From NCBI RefSeq assembly GCF_014621695.1, contig NZ_CP061281.1, positions 3,472,001 to 3,536,000 of the forward strand: a stretch of DNA of 64,000 bases. Direction: 5' to 3'. The position numbers and the translations under genes were made by a program. The DNA comes from Streptomyces xanthii. GTDB taxonomy: Bacteria; Actinomycetota; Actinomycetes; Streptomycetales; Streptomycetaceae. The notes below the pieces were generated by a model. It had not been told where the DNA came from and did no database searches. It saw only the letters and a program-made list of their open reading frames with translations. Position 1 is the first letter of the stretch. Every line of letters begins with the position of its first letter. Below are positions 1 through 6,727 of the stretch, in pieces.

Positions 1-368
1 AGGTGCGGCCGGTAGCGCCGGTGCTCGCCGGGCAGTCCGGCCCGGCGGCCGGCGGCCTCGGCGCGTTCGGCCAGCCGTCCGAGGGTGGCCGTGTCTCCGC
101 TCACCCCCGCCCACAGGGCCCGCCCGCCGAACTGTCCGCCCCCGCGCAGAGCCAGCGCGAACTCCGGCGTACGGGCAGCCGCCCGCCCCAGCCGCGCCTC
201 CAACTCCGCCACGCTCTCCTCGGGCACCTCCCCGTAGAACGCGAGCGTGAGATGCCACCCGCCCCGCCCGGTCCACCGCAGCCCACCGGCATCCGGCAGC
301 CCATCGACGGCGACCCCCAACGGCCCGATCGCGGATTCCGGCGGCAACACGGCGGCGAAAAGTCTCAC
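1..368 (-). CDS. thpR: RNA 2',3'-cyclic phosphodiesterase, C-terminally cut by window edge
   Basis: This is the N-terminal two thirds of a LigT/ThpR-type 2H phosphoesterase, which opens 2',3'-cyclic phosphates at RNA ends. Reading leftward from a GTG at 368, the protein begins VRLFAAVLPPES and contains the first 2H motif HLTL near residue 39, inside WHLTLAFYGEV. The frame stays open to base 1 and ends in RYRPHL, just where the second HxTx motif is expected, so the catalytic pair cannot be confirmed here. The start is taken from the family-typical RLFAAV opening. What is seen is a truncated gene; the enzyme name rests on the first motif and the strand-helix pattern. Confidence 0.8.
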   Translation of the reverse strand, partial: MRLFAAVLPPESAIGPLGVAVDGLPDAGGLRWTGRGGWHLTLAFYGEVPEESVAELEARLGRAAARTPEFALALRGGGQFGGRALWAGVSGDTATLGRLAERAEAAGRRAGLPGEHRRYRPH

Positions 369-464
369 GGGTGACAGTGTGACGGATCCGACGGCGCCGG
401 GGCGGGGGTCTCCGACCCGGGCATGAAAGCTAGGCCTCCCTCCGGGGGCGCGACCCGTCTTCGC

Positions 465-845
465 TCAGCAACTCCGTCGCGGGGGGGCGCGATGGGCATG
501 ATCCGGGGCGCGCGGGTGTCCCCCGTCAGGGGCGCGTGACGGTGACCGATCAGCGCCTCCGTCGCGGGACGCGACCTGTGTCGATCAGCGACTCCGTCGC
601 GTGGTGCGGTGGGCATGCCCGTGGGCCGAGGGGGTGCGCGTTTCAGGCGCAGGGCTGAGTCCGATCACATCGTGGGGCGCACACAGCAGGCCCGCTCCAG
701 GGGCGTGGCCGGTGCCAATCAGCGACTGCGTCTCGTGGGGCGCGACCAACGCCCCTGGGGCACGCGGAGCGTGTCTTCAGGGGCGCGGGGCTGTACCGGA
801 TCAGCGGCTCCGCCGCGGGGCGCGAGAAGCCCCACCGGGCCGCAC
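465..845. repeat. Degenerate array of family-1 palindromic intergenic repeats
   Basis: Several imperfect copies of a unit containing GATCAGCGACTCCGTCGC followed by GGGGCGCGAC occur here, for example near 470-490, 545-560, 580-600 and 717-745. The core GCGAC-TCC-GTCGC is a self-complementary hairpin. The same words occur inside the longer palindromic elements at 37992-38149 and 49437-49611, so this looks like a decayed cluster of that family. No function is visible. Confidence 0.55.
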
Positions 846-918
846 CCGGCGACGATCCTCAGCCCCTACGGCGGCGGCGCGTTAGCCGAGGCCCACTGAA
901 TCGCGCACCCGGCACCTG

Positions 919-968
919 GGTGCCGCCTTGCCCACCCGTGCCGCCCCAGGCGGCAGACTGCCCAAGGC
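919..968 (+). repeat. 50-bp block with an identical inverted copy at 56927-56976
   Basis: These 50 bases are the exact reverse complement of 56927-56976, with no mismatch. The block contains the nested hairpin TGCCGCC-TGG-GGCGGCA (as read in the distant copy) flanked by GCCTTG and CAAGGC. Neither copy is in a gene. It is probably a dispersed palindromic element of the genome rather than a transposon, because no transposase or target duplication is visible. Confidence 0.8.
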
Positions 969-1124
969 TGAGTCGACGCCGGGTACGTGCCCGGAGCCTG
1001 GGCGGCGCAGGCCCAAGGCCGGGTGGCCGAAGGACGGACCCGGCGCCTGGGCGCAGGCCTGAGGCAGCGGCGATTGGATCGCCCAGGGGCTGAGGTGCTG
1101 CCCGAGGCCAGGTGCCGGGCCGAC

Positions 1125-1273
1125 GGCCCAGGGGCGAGGGCACCCGAAGCTCACGCAGAGGCCTGGGCGCGGGCCCAAGACGGGACAGCCGGACCGCGAG
1201 TCCAGGCGTGGAGTACTCCCCGAGGCCAGGCGCCGGGCCGAACGCCCCCGGAGGGGGCGGGCGGGTGGGAGAA
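1125..1273 (+). repeat. 149-bp direct repeat, copy A
   Basis: This segment matches 1355-1503 with only a handful of substitutions and a constant offset of 230 bases. It starts GGCCCAGGGGCGAGGG and ends GCGGGTGGGAGAA. A shorter related stretch at about 1091-1132 resembles its middle part, so the duplication is layered. It is non-coding as far as can be seen. Confidence 0.8.
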
Positions 1274-1354
1274 AGGGGCGGGCCAAGCGAAAGGGGGCCA
1301 CGCCAGAGTCCGTAGGCCGGAGAGGCCGGCGGCCAGGGCCGGAGCTAAGGCGCA

Positions 1355-1503
1355 GGCCCAGGGGCGAGGACATCCGAACCTCACGCAGAGGCCTGGGTGC
1401 AGGCCCAAGACGGGACAGCCGGACCGCGAGTCCAGGGATGGAGTACTCCCCAAGGCCAGGCGCCGGGCCGAACGCCCCCGGAGGGGGCGGGCGGGTGGGA
1501 GAA
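1355..1503 (+). repeat. 149-bp direct repeat, copy B
   Basis: Second copy of the duplicated segment, 230 bases downstream of copy A, with substitutions such as GGCGCGGG versus GGTGCAGG. The intervening 81 bases are not repeated. Confidence 0.8.
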
Positions 1504-1580
1504 GGGCTGGGGCCAGGGGCGGACTGCCTCAGGCCGGGGCGAGCGGATGCGTGCCCGGGCCGGAGTGCAGCCCCAGGCCA

Positions 1581-1758
1581 GGCGGCCGGAGTCGGTGCCC
1601 CGCGATGGAGCGCAGCCCCACGCCGGGCGGCCGGAGTCGGTGCCCCGCGATGGAGCGCAGCCCCGGGCTGGGCGGCCGGAGTCGGTGTCCAGCCATGGAG
1701 CGCAGCCCACGCCGGGCGGCCGGGCCCCGCGATGGGGTGCCTGCCCAGGCCCGGGGTC
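1581..1758 (+). repeat. 45-bp tandem repeat (minisatellite), three clear units plus a degenerate one
   Basis: Units start at 1581, 1626 and 1671 with GGCGGCCGGAGTCGGTG; the third has lost one C (44 bp). A fourth, degenerate unit begins at 1715, and the half-unit before 1581 shows the array was once longer. Each unit carries CGATGGAGCGCAGCCC in its second half. The 45-bp period would keep a reading frame open (15 residues per unit), which explains the long spurious frames here. Confidence 0.85.
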
Positions 1759-1811
1759 CGGGGGCCGGAACCCCGTGCTGGGGTCGCACGGGGCCGGCGC
1801 CCCGGACCAGG

Positions 1812-3158
1812 TCAGGCCACCGCCAGTTCGCGGGGCTCGCGCGGGACGAACTGCAGGTGTCGCTCCCCGCGCCGGAGGTCGACCTTGAGCCGGAGGTTCG
1901 CGGCGCGGGCGAGCATGAGCCCGACGCCGGCGGCCGCGGCCGCGCAGATCACCCCGCCGAGCATGAAGCTGACCCGCACCCCGTACTGGTCGGCGAGCCA
2001 GCCGAAGAGCGGCCCGCCGAGCGGGGTACCGCCGGTGAACACCATCATGAACAGGGACATCACCCGCCCCCGCATCTCCGGCTCCGTCCCCATCTGGACC
2101 GTGGAGTTCGCGGTCACGTTGACGGTGAGGCCGAGGATGCCGAGGAGGACGATCAGCGGGGCGAAGGCCCAGACGCCGGGCGCCCACGCGGCCAGGACCT
2201 CCAGCGCGCCGAAGCCGATCGCGGCGCCGGCGAGCACCCGCAGTCGGGTGGAGCGGCGGCGCGCGGCGAGCAGCGCTCCGGCGAGGGAGCCGACCGCCAT
2301 GAGGGTGTTGAAGACGCCGTACATGCCGACGCCTCCGTGGAAGACGTCGTCGGCGTAGGCGCTGAGCCAGATCGGGAAGTTGAACCCGAAGGTGCCGACG
2401 AAGCCGACGAGCACGATCGGCCAGATCAGCTCGGGGTGCCGGGAGACGTACCGCAGGCCTTCCTTGAGCTGTCCCTTGCCGCGCGGCGCGAGCTTGGTCT
2501 CGTGGAGCTCGCTGGTGCGCATCAGCAGCAGGCCGGTGAGCGGGGCGAGGAAGGACAGGCCGTTGGCGAGGAAGGCCCAGCCGGGTCCGACGGCGGCGGT
2601 CAGCACGGAGGCGACCGCGGGGCCGATGAGCCGGGCGGACTGGAAGTTGGCGGAGTTCAGCGAGACGGCGTTGCGGACCTGGTCGGGTCCGACCATCTCG
2701 GAGACGAAGGACTGCCGGGTCGGGTTGTCGACGACGGTCACGAGCCCGGTGAAGAAGGCGGCCAGGTAGACGTGCCAGACCTGTACGTGGCCGGACAGGG
2801 TCAGCGCGGCCAGGAACAGGCCCGACAGGCTCATCGCGCCCTGGGTGCAGAAGAGCAGGCTGCGCTTGGCGAAGCGGTCGGCGATGACACCGCCGTACAG
2901 GCCGAAGAGCAGCATCGGGAGGAACTGCATGGCCGTGGTGACACCGACGGCGGCGGAGGATCCCGTGAGGGAGAGCACCAGCCAGTCCTGGGTGATGCGG
3001 GCCATCCAGGTACCGGTGTTGGAGACGACGGCTCCGGTCGCGAACAGGCGGTAGTTGCGTACCTTGAGGCTCGCGAACATCGAGGTCTTGCGGGGGCGGG
3101 CGGTTGAGTCGTGGGCGGCTGGTGCGGGGGCGGAGTCTGCTCCGGGTCCCGTACTCAA
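1812..3158 (-). CDS. MFS drug-efflux-type transporter, MarR-linked
   Basis: A 448-residue integral membrane protein of the major facilitator superfamily, the size expected for 12 transmembrane helices. After a hydrophilic N-terminus of about 25 residues, helix 1 begins near LFATGAVVSNTGTWM, followed by TQDWLVLSLTGSSAAVGV, the signature of the MFS_3/Tet-like exporters. A loop with DRFAKRSLL between helices 2 and 3 matches motif A. The gene lies 83 bp downstream of a marR gene on the same strand, so the two probably form an operon in which the regulator controls export. The substrate cannot be read from sequence; drug or metabolite efflux is the family-level inference. Confidence 0.85.
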   Translation of the reverse strand: MSTGPGADSAPAPAAHDSTARPRKTSMFASLKVRNYRLFATGAVVSNTGTWMARITQDWLVLSLTGSSAAVGVTTAMQFLPMLLFGLYGGVIADRFAKRSLLFCTQGAMSLSGLFLAALTLSGHVQVWHVYLAAFFTGLVTVVDNPTRQSFVSEMVGPDQVRNAVSLNSANFQSARLIGPAVASVLTAAVGPGWAFLANGLSFLAPLTGLLLMRTSELHETKLAPRGKGQLKEGLRYVSRHPELIWPIVLVGFVGTFGFNFPIWLSAYADDVFHGGVGMYGVFNTLMAVGSLAGALLAARRRSTRLRVLAGAAIGFGALEVLAAWAPGVWAFAPLIVLLGILGLTVNVTANSTVQMGTEPEMRGRVMSLFMMVFTGGTPLGGPLFGWLADQYGVRVSFMLGGVICAAAAAGVGLMLARAANLRLKVDLRRGERHLQFVPREPRELAVA

Positions 3159-3241
3159 AGTGGGTTCGCCTCCTCGGCGTCGTGGTGCTGAGCGCGACTC
3201 AGCGGTGGTCGTTCAGAAGTGCGGAACGCGGGGTGCCGACT

Positions 3242-3697
3242 TCAGAGGTGGGCGAGCTTCTCGAGGACGGGGGCGGCTTCGCGGAGCTTGGCCCAGTCCT
3301 CGTCGTCGAGTCCGGCGGCGAGGTCGGCCAGCCAGGCGTTCCGCTTGCGGCGGCTCTCCTTGAGCATGGTCTCGGCCTGCTCGGTGGAGGTGACGACCTT
3401 CTGGCGCCGGTCCTCGGGGTGCGGCTCCAGCCTGACCAGTCCCTTGGCCTCCAGGAGCGCGACGATGCGGGTCATCGACGGCGGCTGCACATGTTCCTTG
3501 CGGGCGAGTTCGCCGGGTGTGGCGGAGCCGCATCCGGCGAGGGTGCCGAGCACCGACATCTCGGTGGGGCTCAGCGACTCGTCGACCCGCTGGTGCTTGA
3601 GCCGACGGGACAGGCGCATCACGGCGGAGCGCAGGGAGTTCACGGCGGCTACGTCGTCGCCATGGGAGAGGTCCGGCATGTATTTAGCGTAACTCAT
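3242..3697 (-). CDS. MarR-family transcriptional regulator
   Basis: A 151-residue winged-helix repressor. The DNA-binding domain runs from about residue 42 to 105: SPTEMSVLGTLAGCG, recognition helix VQPPSMTRIVALLEAKGLV and the wing PHPEDRRQKVV with the conserved DxR. Helices at both ends would form the dimer interface. It is the first gene of a two-gene unit with the MFS exporter downstream, the classic MarR-efflux arrangement, so it probably represses both genes. The start at 3697 is the longest option; an in-frame ATG at 3679 (MPDLSHGDD) is an equally good alternative. The GTAA-CTCA-TTAC inverted repeat around 3684-3700 could be part of an operator. Confidence 0.88.
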   Translation of the reverse strand: MSYAKYMPDLSHGDDVAAVNSLRSAVMRLSRRLKHQRVDESLSPTEMSVLGTLAGCGSATPGELARKEHVQPPSMTRIVALLEAKGLVRLEPHPEDRRQKVVTSTEQAETMLKESRRKRNAWLADLAAGLDDEDWAKLREAAPVLEKLAHL

Positions 3698-3913
3698 TAC
3701 CGTGTCTAACGACCACCGGAATCACGCCACGCGCCCGTGATCCACACCACGGGACACCCCCCCGAACGCCCCGGATCCAACGGCCCGCGGGCCCACCGGC
3801 GGGGCACCGACGGGCCGCCGATCTGACGGGGCGAAACCTTACGTCACTCAAACGAGTGAGCCGCTTCCGGAAAGTGACACGCCCGGGCGGGCGGCGCGGC
3901 AACCCTGTTCGTC

Positions 3914-4096
3914 ATGGGATCGACAGTGCTCAGCCTGCGGATAGACGGTGAGCTCCTCGACCGGCTCAAGGGACACGCCGCGAAAAGAGGAATGAGTGTC
4001 CAGGACTACGTGGTCCGGACCCTGACGCGCGACGACTTCGACGAACGCTTCAAGACGGCCGTCGAGGAGACGGAGAGGTTCTACGGGGCCGCCTGA
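3914..4096 (+). CDS. Ribbon-helix-helix (CopG/Arc-like) small DNA-binding protein
   Basis: A 60-residue protein, MGSTVLSLRIDGELLDRL and onward. The opening VLSLRID strand followed by two helices (ELLDRLKGHAAKRG and SVQDYVVRTLTRDDF) is the ribbon-helix-helix fold used by antitoxins and small repressors. The acidic tail (ERFKTAVEETERFYGAA) would be the partner-binding part in an antitoxin. No toxin gene follows on this strand; its last 16 bases overlap the end of the convergent unknown gene. There is no obvious ribosome binding site, so it may be leaderless. It could be a solitary antitoxin or a simple autoregulator. Confidence 0.75.
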   Translation: MGSTVLSLRIDGELLDRLKGHAAKRGMSVQDYVVRTLTRDDFDERFKTAVEETERFYGAA

Positions 4097-4665
4097 GGCT
4101 CCGTAGAACCGTCCCGGCTCCTCACGGCCCTGGATCCGGCCCGGTTCCGCGCGATGTTCCGCGTCTTGCGGCGGCGAGCCGACTCGGCGAGCAGCGCGAG
4201 TACCGCCGGTGACGTCACCTCCTCGGCAAGGACGCGCTGCATCCAGTCGGTGACCGTCGCCAGTTCGTCCGGTGTCGGCACGTGACCGTCCCGGACGGAC
4301 AGGCGGAGCAGCCAGTCGTGGACGCGGCCGCGGACGAAGGCGCGGCACTGCCGCGCCTCGAAGCGGTCGCTCTCCGGCAGGATTCCGGCCGACCACCGCC
4401 GGAACTCGGCGGGACCGGCTGCCTTCAGCCCGAGCGCGTCCACGAGGGCGACCACCGCCGTCTTGGACATGACCTCGTCGGGGTCACGCACGATCGTCGC
4501 CACGATCGCGCCGTCACGGTCGCGGCTGCGCGAGGAGGCGACCACGGAGACGACGCGCTGGTACGCGGCCGACCGGACGTGTCCGTCCGCGAGGGCGGCG
4601 TCGAGGTCCACGTCGAGGATTCCGGCCTCCGCCAGCAGCCCGGCCAGATCAGAACGCAAGGTCAT
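4081..4665 (-). CDS. Conserved hypothetical protein, no recognised domain
   Basis: A 194-residue soluble protein beginning MTLRSDLAGLLAEAGILDVDLDAALADG. It looks mostly helical, has no membrane segment, and ends with a basic stretch (RRRKTRNIARNRAGSR) that could contact nucleic acid. The ATG at 4665 is chosen because the frame upstream only mirrors the purine permease on the same strand and crosses its terminator. It converges on the ribbon-helix-helix gene with a 16-base overlap. I do not recognise the family. Confidence 0.65.
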   Translation of the reverse strand: MTLRSDLAGLLAEAGILDVDLDAALADGHVRSAAYQRVVSVVASSRSRDRDGAIVATIVRDPDEVMSKTAVVALVDALGLKAAGPAEFRRWSAGILPESDRFEARQCRAFVRGRVHDWLLRLSVRDGHVPTPDELATVTDWMQRVLAEEVTSPAVLALLAESARRRKTRNIARNRAGSRAVRSRDGSTEPQAAP

Positions 4666-4714
4666 CGCTCCACCCTTCCCCCTGCCCCGCCGACGGGTCC
4701 AGCCAAAAAAAGAA

Positions 4715-4751
4715 CCGCGGCCCCGCCCGGAAGATCCGGGCGGGGCCGCGG
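4715..4751 (-). terminator. Strong intrinsic terminator of the purine permease gene
   Basis: A perfect 16-bp stem (CCGCGGCCCCGCCCGG paired with its complement) with a 5-base loop. On the minus strand it lies 18 bases after the permease stop codon and is followed by TTCTTTTTTT (4704-4713). Such a long U-run is rare in Streptomyces and makes this a canonical Rho-independent terminator. Confidence 0.93.
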
Positions 4752-4769
4752 CGTGAGCGACGGGGCGCG

Positions 4770-6215
4770 TCAGGTCAGGCCCAGCGCCGGCATCAGGTAG
4801 TAGAAGCCGAAGACCGCCGAGACCGCGTACATCGCGACGGGCACCTCCTTGGCGCGGCCCGCGACGACGCGGAGCACCGTGAAGGTGATGAAGCCCATGC
4901 CGATGCCGTTCGTGATCGAGTACGTGAACGGCATCATCAGCATCGTCACGAAGGCGGCGATGGCGACCGTCCAGTCGTCCCAGTCGATGGCCCGGATGCT
5001 GCCGGCCATGATCATGAAGCCGACGGCGAGCAGCGCCGGGGTGGCGGCCTGGGACGGGACCATCGTGGCGACGGGCGTGAGGAACAGCGCGGTGGCGAAG
5101 AGGCCGCCGGTGACGACGTTCGCGAGGCCCGTGCGGGCACCCTCGCCGACACCGGCGGTGGACTCCACGAAGCAGGTGGTCGCGGAGGAGGACGAGGCGC
5201 CGCCCGCGGCGACGGCGATGCCGTCGATGAACAGGACCTTGTTCATGCCCGGCATCTGACCCTTCTCGTCGGTCAGGTGCGCCTCGTCGCTGATGCCCAT
5301 GATCGTGCCCATGGCGTCGAAGAAGCAGGACAGCAGCACGGTGAAGACGAAGAGGATGCCGGTGAGGACACCGACCTTCTCGAAGCCGCCGGTCAGGCTG
5401 ACCTGGCCGACGAGGCCGAAGTCCGGCGTGGAGATCGGGTTGCCCGGCCACTCCGGGGTGGTCAGACCCCAGGACGGCACATCGGCGACCGCGTTGATGA
5501 TCACCGCGACGACGGTCATGGCGACGATGGAGATCAGGATGGCGCCGGGCACCTTGCGGACCAGGAGCGCCAGCGTCAGCAGCGTGCCGAGCACGAAGAC
5601 GAGGACCGGCCAGCCCATGAGGTGGCCGCCGACGCCGAGCTGGAGCGGGACCGTGGTGTGCGCGGCGTCCGGGATGCGCGAGACGAAGCCGGAGTCGACG
5701 AGACCGATCAGCATGATGAACAGGCCGATGCCGATCGCGATGCCCTTGCGCAGGCTGAGCGGCACGGCGTTCATCACGCGCTCGCGCAGACCGGTGGCGA
5801 CCAGCAGCATCACGACGAAGCCCGCGAAGACGACCATGCCCATCGCGTCCGGCCAGGACATGCGCGGCGCGAGCTGGAGGGCGACGACCGTGTTGACGCC
5901 GAGGCCGGCGGCGAGCGCGATCGGCACGTTGCCGATGACGCCCATGAGCAGCGTGGTGAACGCGGCGGTCAGCGCGGTCGCGGTGACCAGCTGGGCGTTG
6001 TCGAGCTGGTGCCCGTACATGTCCTTCGCGCTGCCCAGGATGATCGGGTTCAGCACGATGATGTAGGCCATCGCGAAGAAGGTGGCGAAACCACCACGGA
6101 CCTCACGGACGACCGTGGAACCGCGCTCGGTGATCTTGAAGTAGCGGTCGAGACCGCTCTTCGGGGCCGGCGGCGGCTCGACGGCATCGACCTTGGGGGT
6201 GGCCGAAGTGGACAT
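4770..6215 (-). CDS. NCS2-family purine (adenine/guanine/hypoxanthine) permease
   Basis: A 481-residue membrane protein with the length and motifs of the AzgA/GhxP branch of nucleobase-cation symporters, which import purines with protons. Visible signatures are GLGVNTVVALQLAP near residue 105 (the half-helix substrate region), SCFFDAMGTIMG near 300 and FVESTAGVGEGARTG near 355, which carry the conserved acidic residues. About 13-14 hydrophobic segments follow a short hydrophilic N-terminus. The gene is monocistronic: a strong terminator follows and the upstream neighbour is divergent. No purine riboswitch is evident in its leader. The exact purine preferred is not readable. Confidence 0.92.
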   Translation of the reverse strand: MSTSATPKVDAVEPPPAPKSGLDRYFKITERGSTVVREVRGGFATFFAMAYIIVLNPIILGSAKDMYGHQLDNAQLVTATALTAAFTTLLMGVIGNVPIALAAGLGVNTVVALQLAPRMSWPDAMGMVVFAGFVVMLLVATGLRERVMNAVPLSLRKGIAIGIGLFIMLIGLVDSGFVSRIPDAAHTTVPLQLGVGGHLMGWPVLVFVLGTLLTLALLVRKVPGAILISIVAMTVVAVIINAVADVPSWGLTTPEWPGNPISTPDFGLVGQVSLTGGFEKVGVLTGILFVFTVLLSCFFDAMGTIMGISDEAHLTDEKGQMPGMNKVLFIDGIAVAAGGASSSSATTCFVESTAGVGEGARTGLANVVTGGLFATALFLTPVATMVPSQAATPALLAVGFMIMAGSIRAIDWDDWTVAIAAFVTMLMMPFTYSITNGIGMGFITFTVLRVVAGRAKEVPVAMYAVSAVFGFYYLMPALGLT

Positions 6216-6421
6216 GGATTTCCTCAGCGCTTTCAGTGGTGCGGGGGTGCCTGTTTGCCGTCGTGTGCGGTGCGGCGCTGGTGTTTCCTACGAACATAAG
6301 GAGCCAGAGTCAGGCCGTTTCAGTATGAACATATGAACGGGAATGCGCTATCTCCGCGCGTAGACCCTTGGGGCGAACGGGCCCCGTGCGGGCGCCGGGA
6401 CCGGCCTCGTAAGCTGTGCCC

Positions 6422-6697
6422 ATGGCGAAGTGGACCCCGCAGCACGAGGCACCGGAACCCCTGGAGGGGCCCGTGGTCGCCACGATCACCGGCGGCACGA
6501 TCCTCTGGTTCGTCCTCTTCCTCGTCCAGCTGCCGTTCTACGGCTGGTTCGACGACCGCGGCCACACCTGGTGGATCTGGACCTGCCTCGCCGGCGCGGG
6601 CCTCGGCCTCATCGGCATCTGGTACGTCCGGGGGCGCGACGCCGCCCTCAAGCGGGCCGCGGCGCAGAGCGCGGAAGGTGCCCCGCTCGACGGGTGA
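6422..6697 (+). CDS. DUF2530 small membrane protein
   Basis: A 91-residue protein with two hydrophobic segments, TILWFVLFLVQLPFYGWF and WIWTCLAGAGLGLIGIWYV, separated by the loop DDRGHTWW. This is the layout of the DUF2530 family of Actinobacteria, whose function is unknown. The ATG at 6422 is preferred to the in-frame GTG six bases upstream because MAKW is the usual opening in the family. It reads away from the purine permease and lies 30 bp upstream of the P-type ATPase, so the two may be co-transcribed. Confidence 0.85.
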   Translation: MAKWTPQHEAPEPLEGPVVATITGGTILWFVLFLVQLPFYGWFDDRGHTWWIWTCLAGAGLGLIGIWYVRGRDAALKRAAAQSAEGAPLDG

Positions 6698-6727
6698 GTG
6701 CCCGGTTTCGCCCGTACCGTCGAACCC

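Larger units (their letters stand above)
369..1811. other. 1.44-kb gene-free, repeat-rich intergenic region
   Basis: No convincing gene is present. Long open frames exist on both strands, but they have repetitive Arg/Pro/Gly-rich translations typical of random high-GC reading. The left part (about 465-845) holds degenerate copies of a hairpin sequence containing GCGACTCCGTCGC, the same motif found around 38120 and 49520. The right part (about 919-1760) holds nested direct repeats described separately. The region separates the outward-reading phosphodiesterase from the 3' end of the MFS gene. Confidence 0.7.

Noticed and set aside
987..3107. A 706-residue open frame on the plus strand
   Set aside because: It runs through the repeat region and then antisense through the MFS gene; composition is Arg/Gly/Pro-rich and it has no recognisable domain.
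4770..6300. Purine riboswitch in front of the NCS2 permease
   Set aside because: The 200-bp upstream region shows none of the conserved loop words of the purine aptamer on the minus strand.
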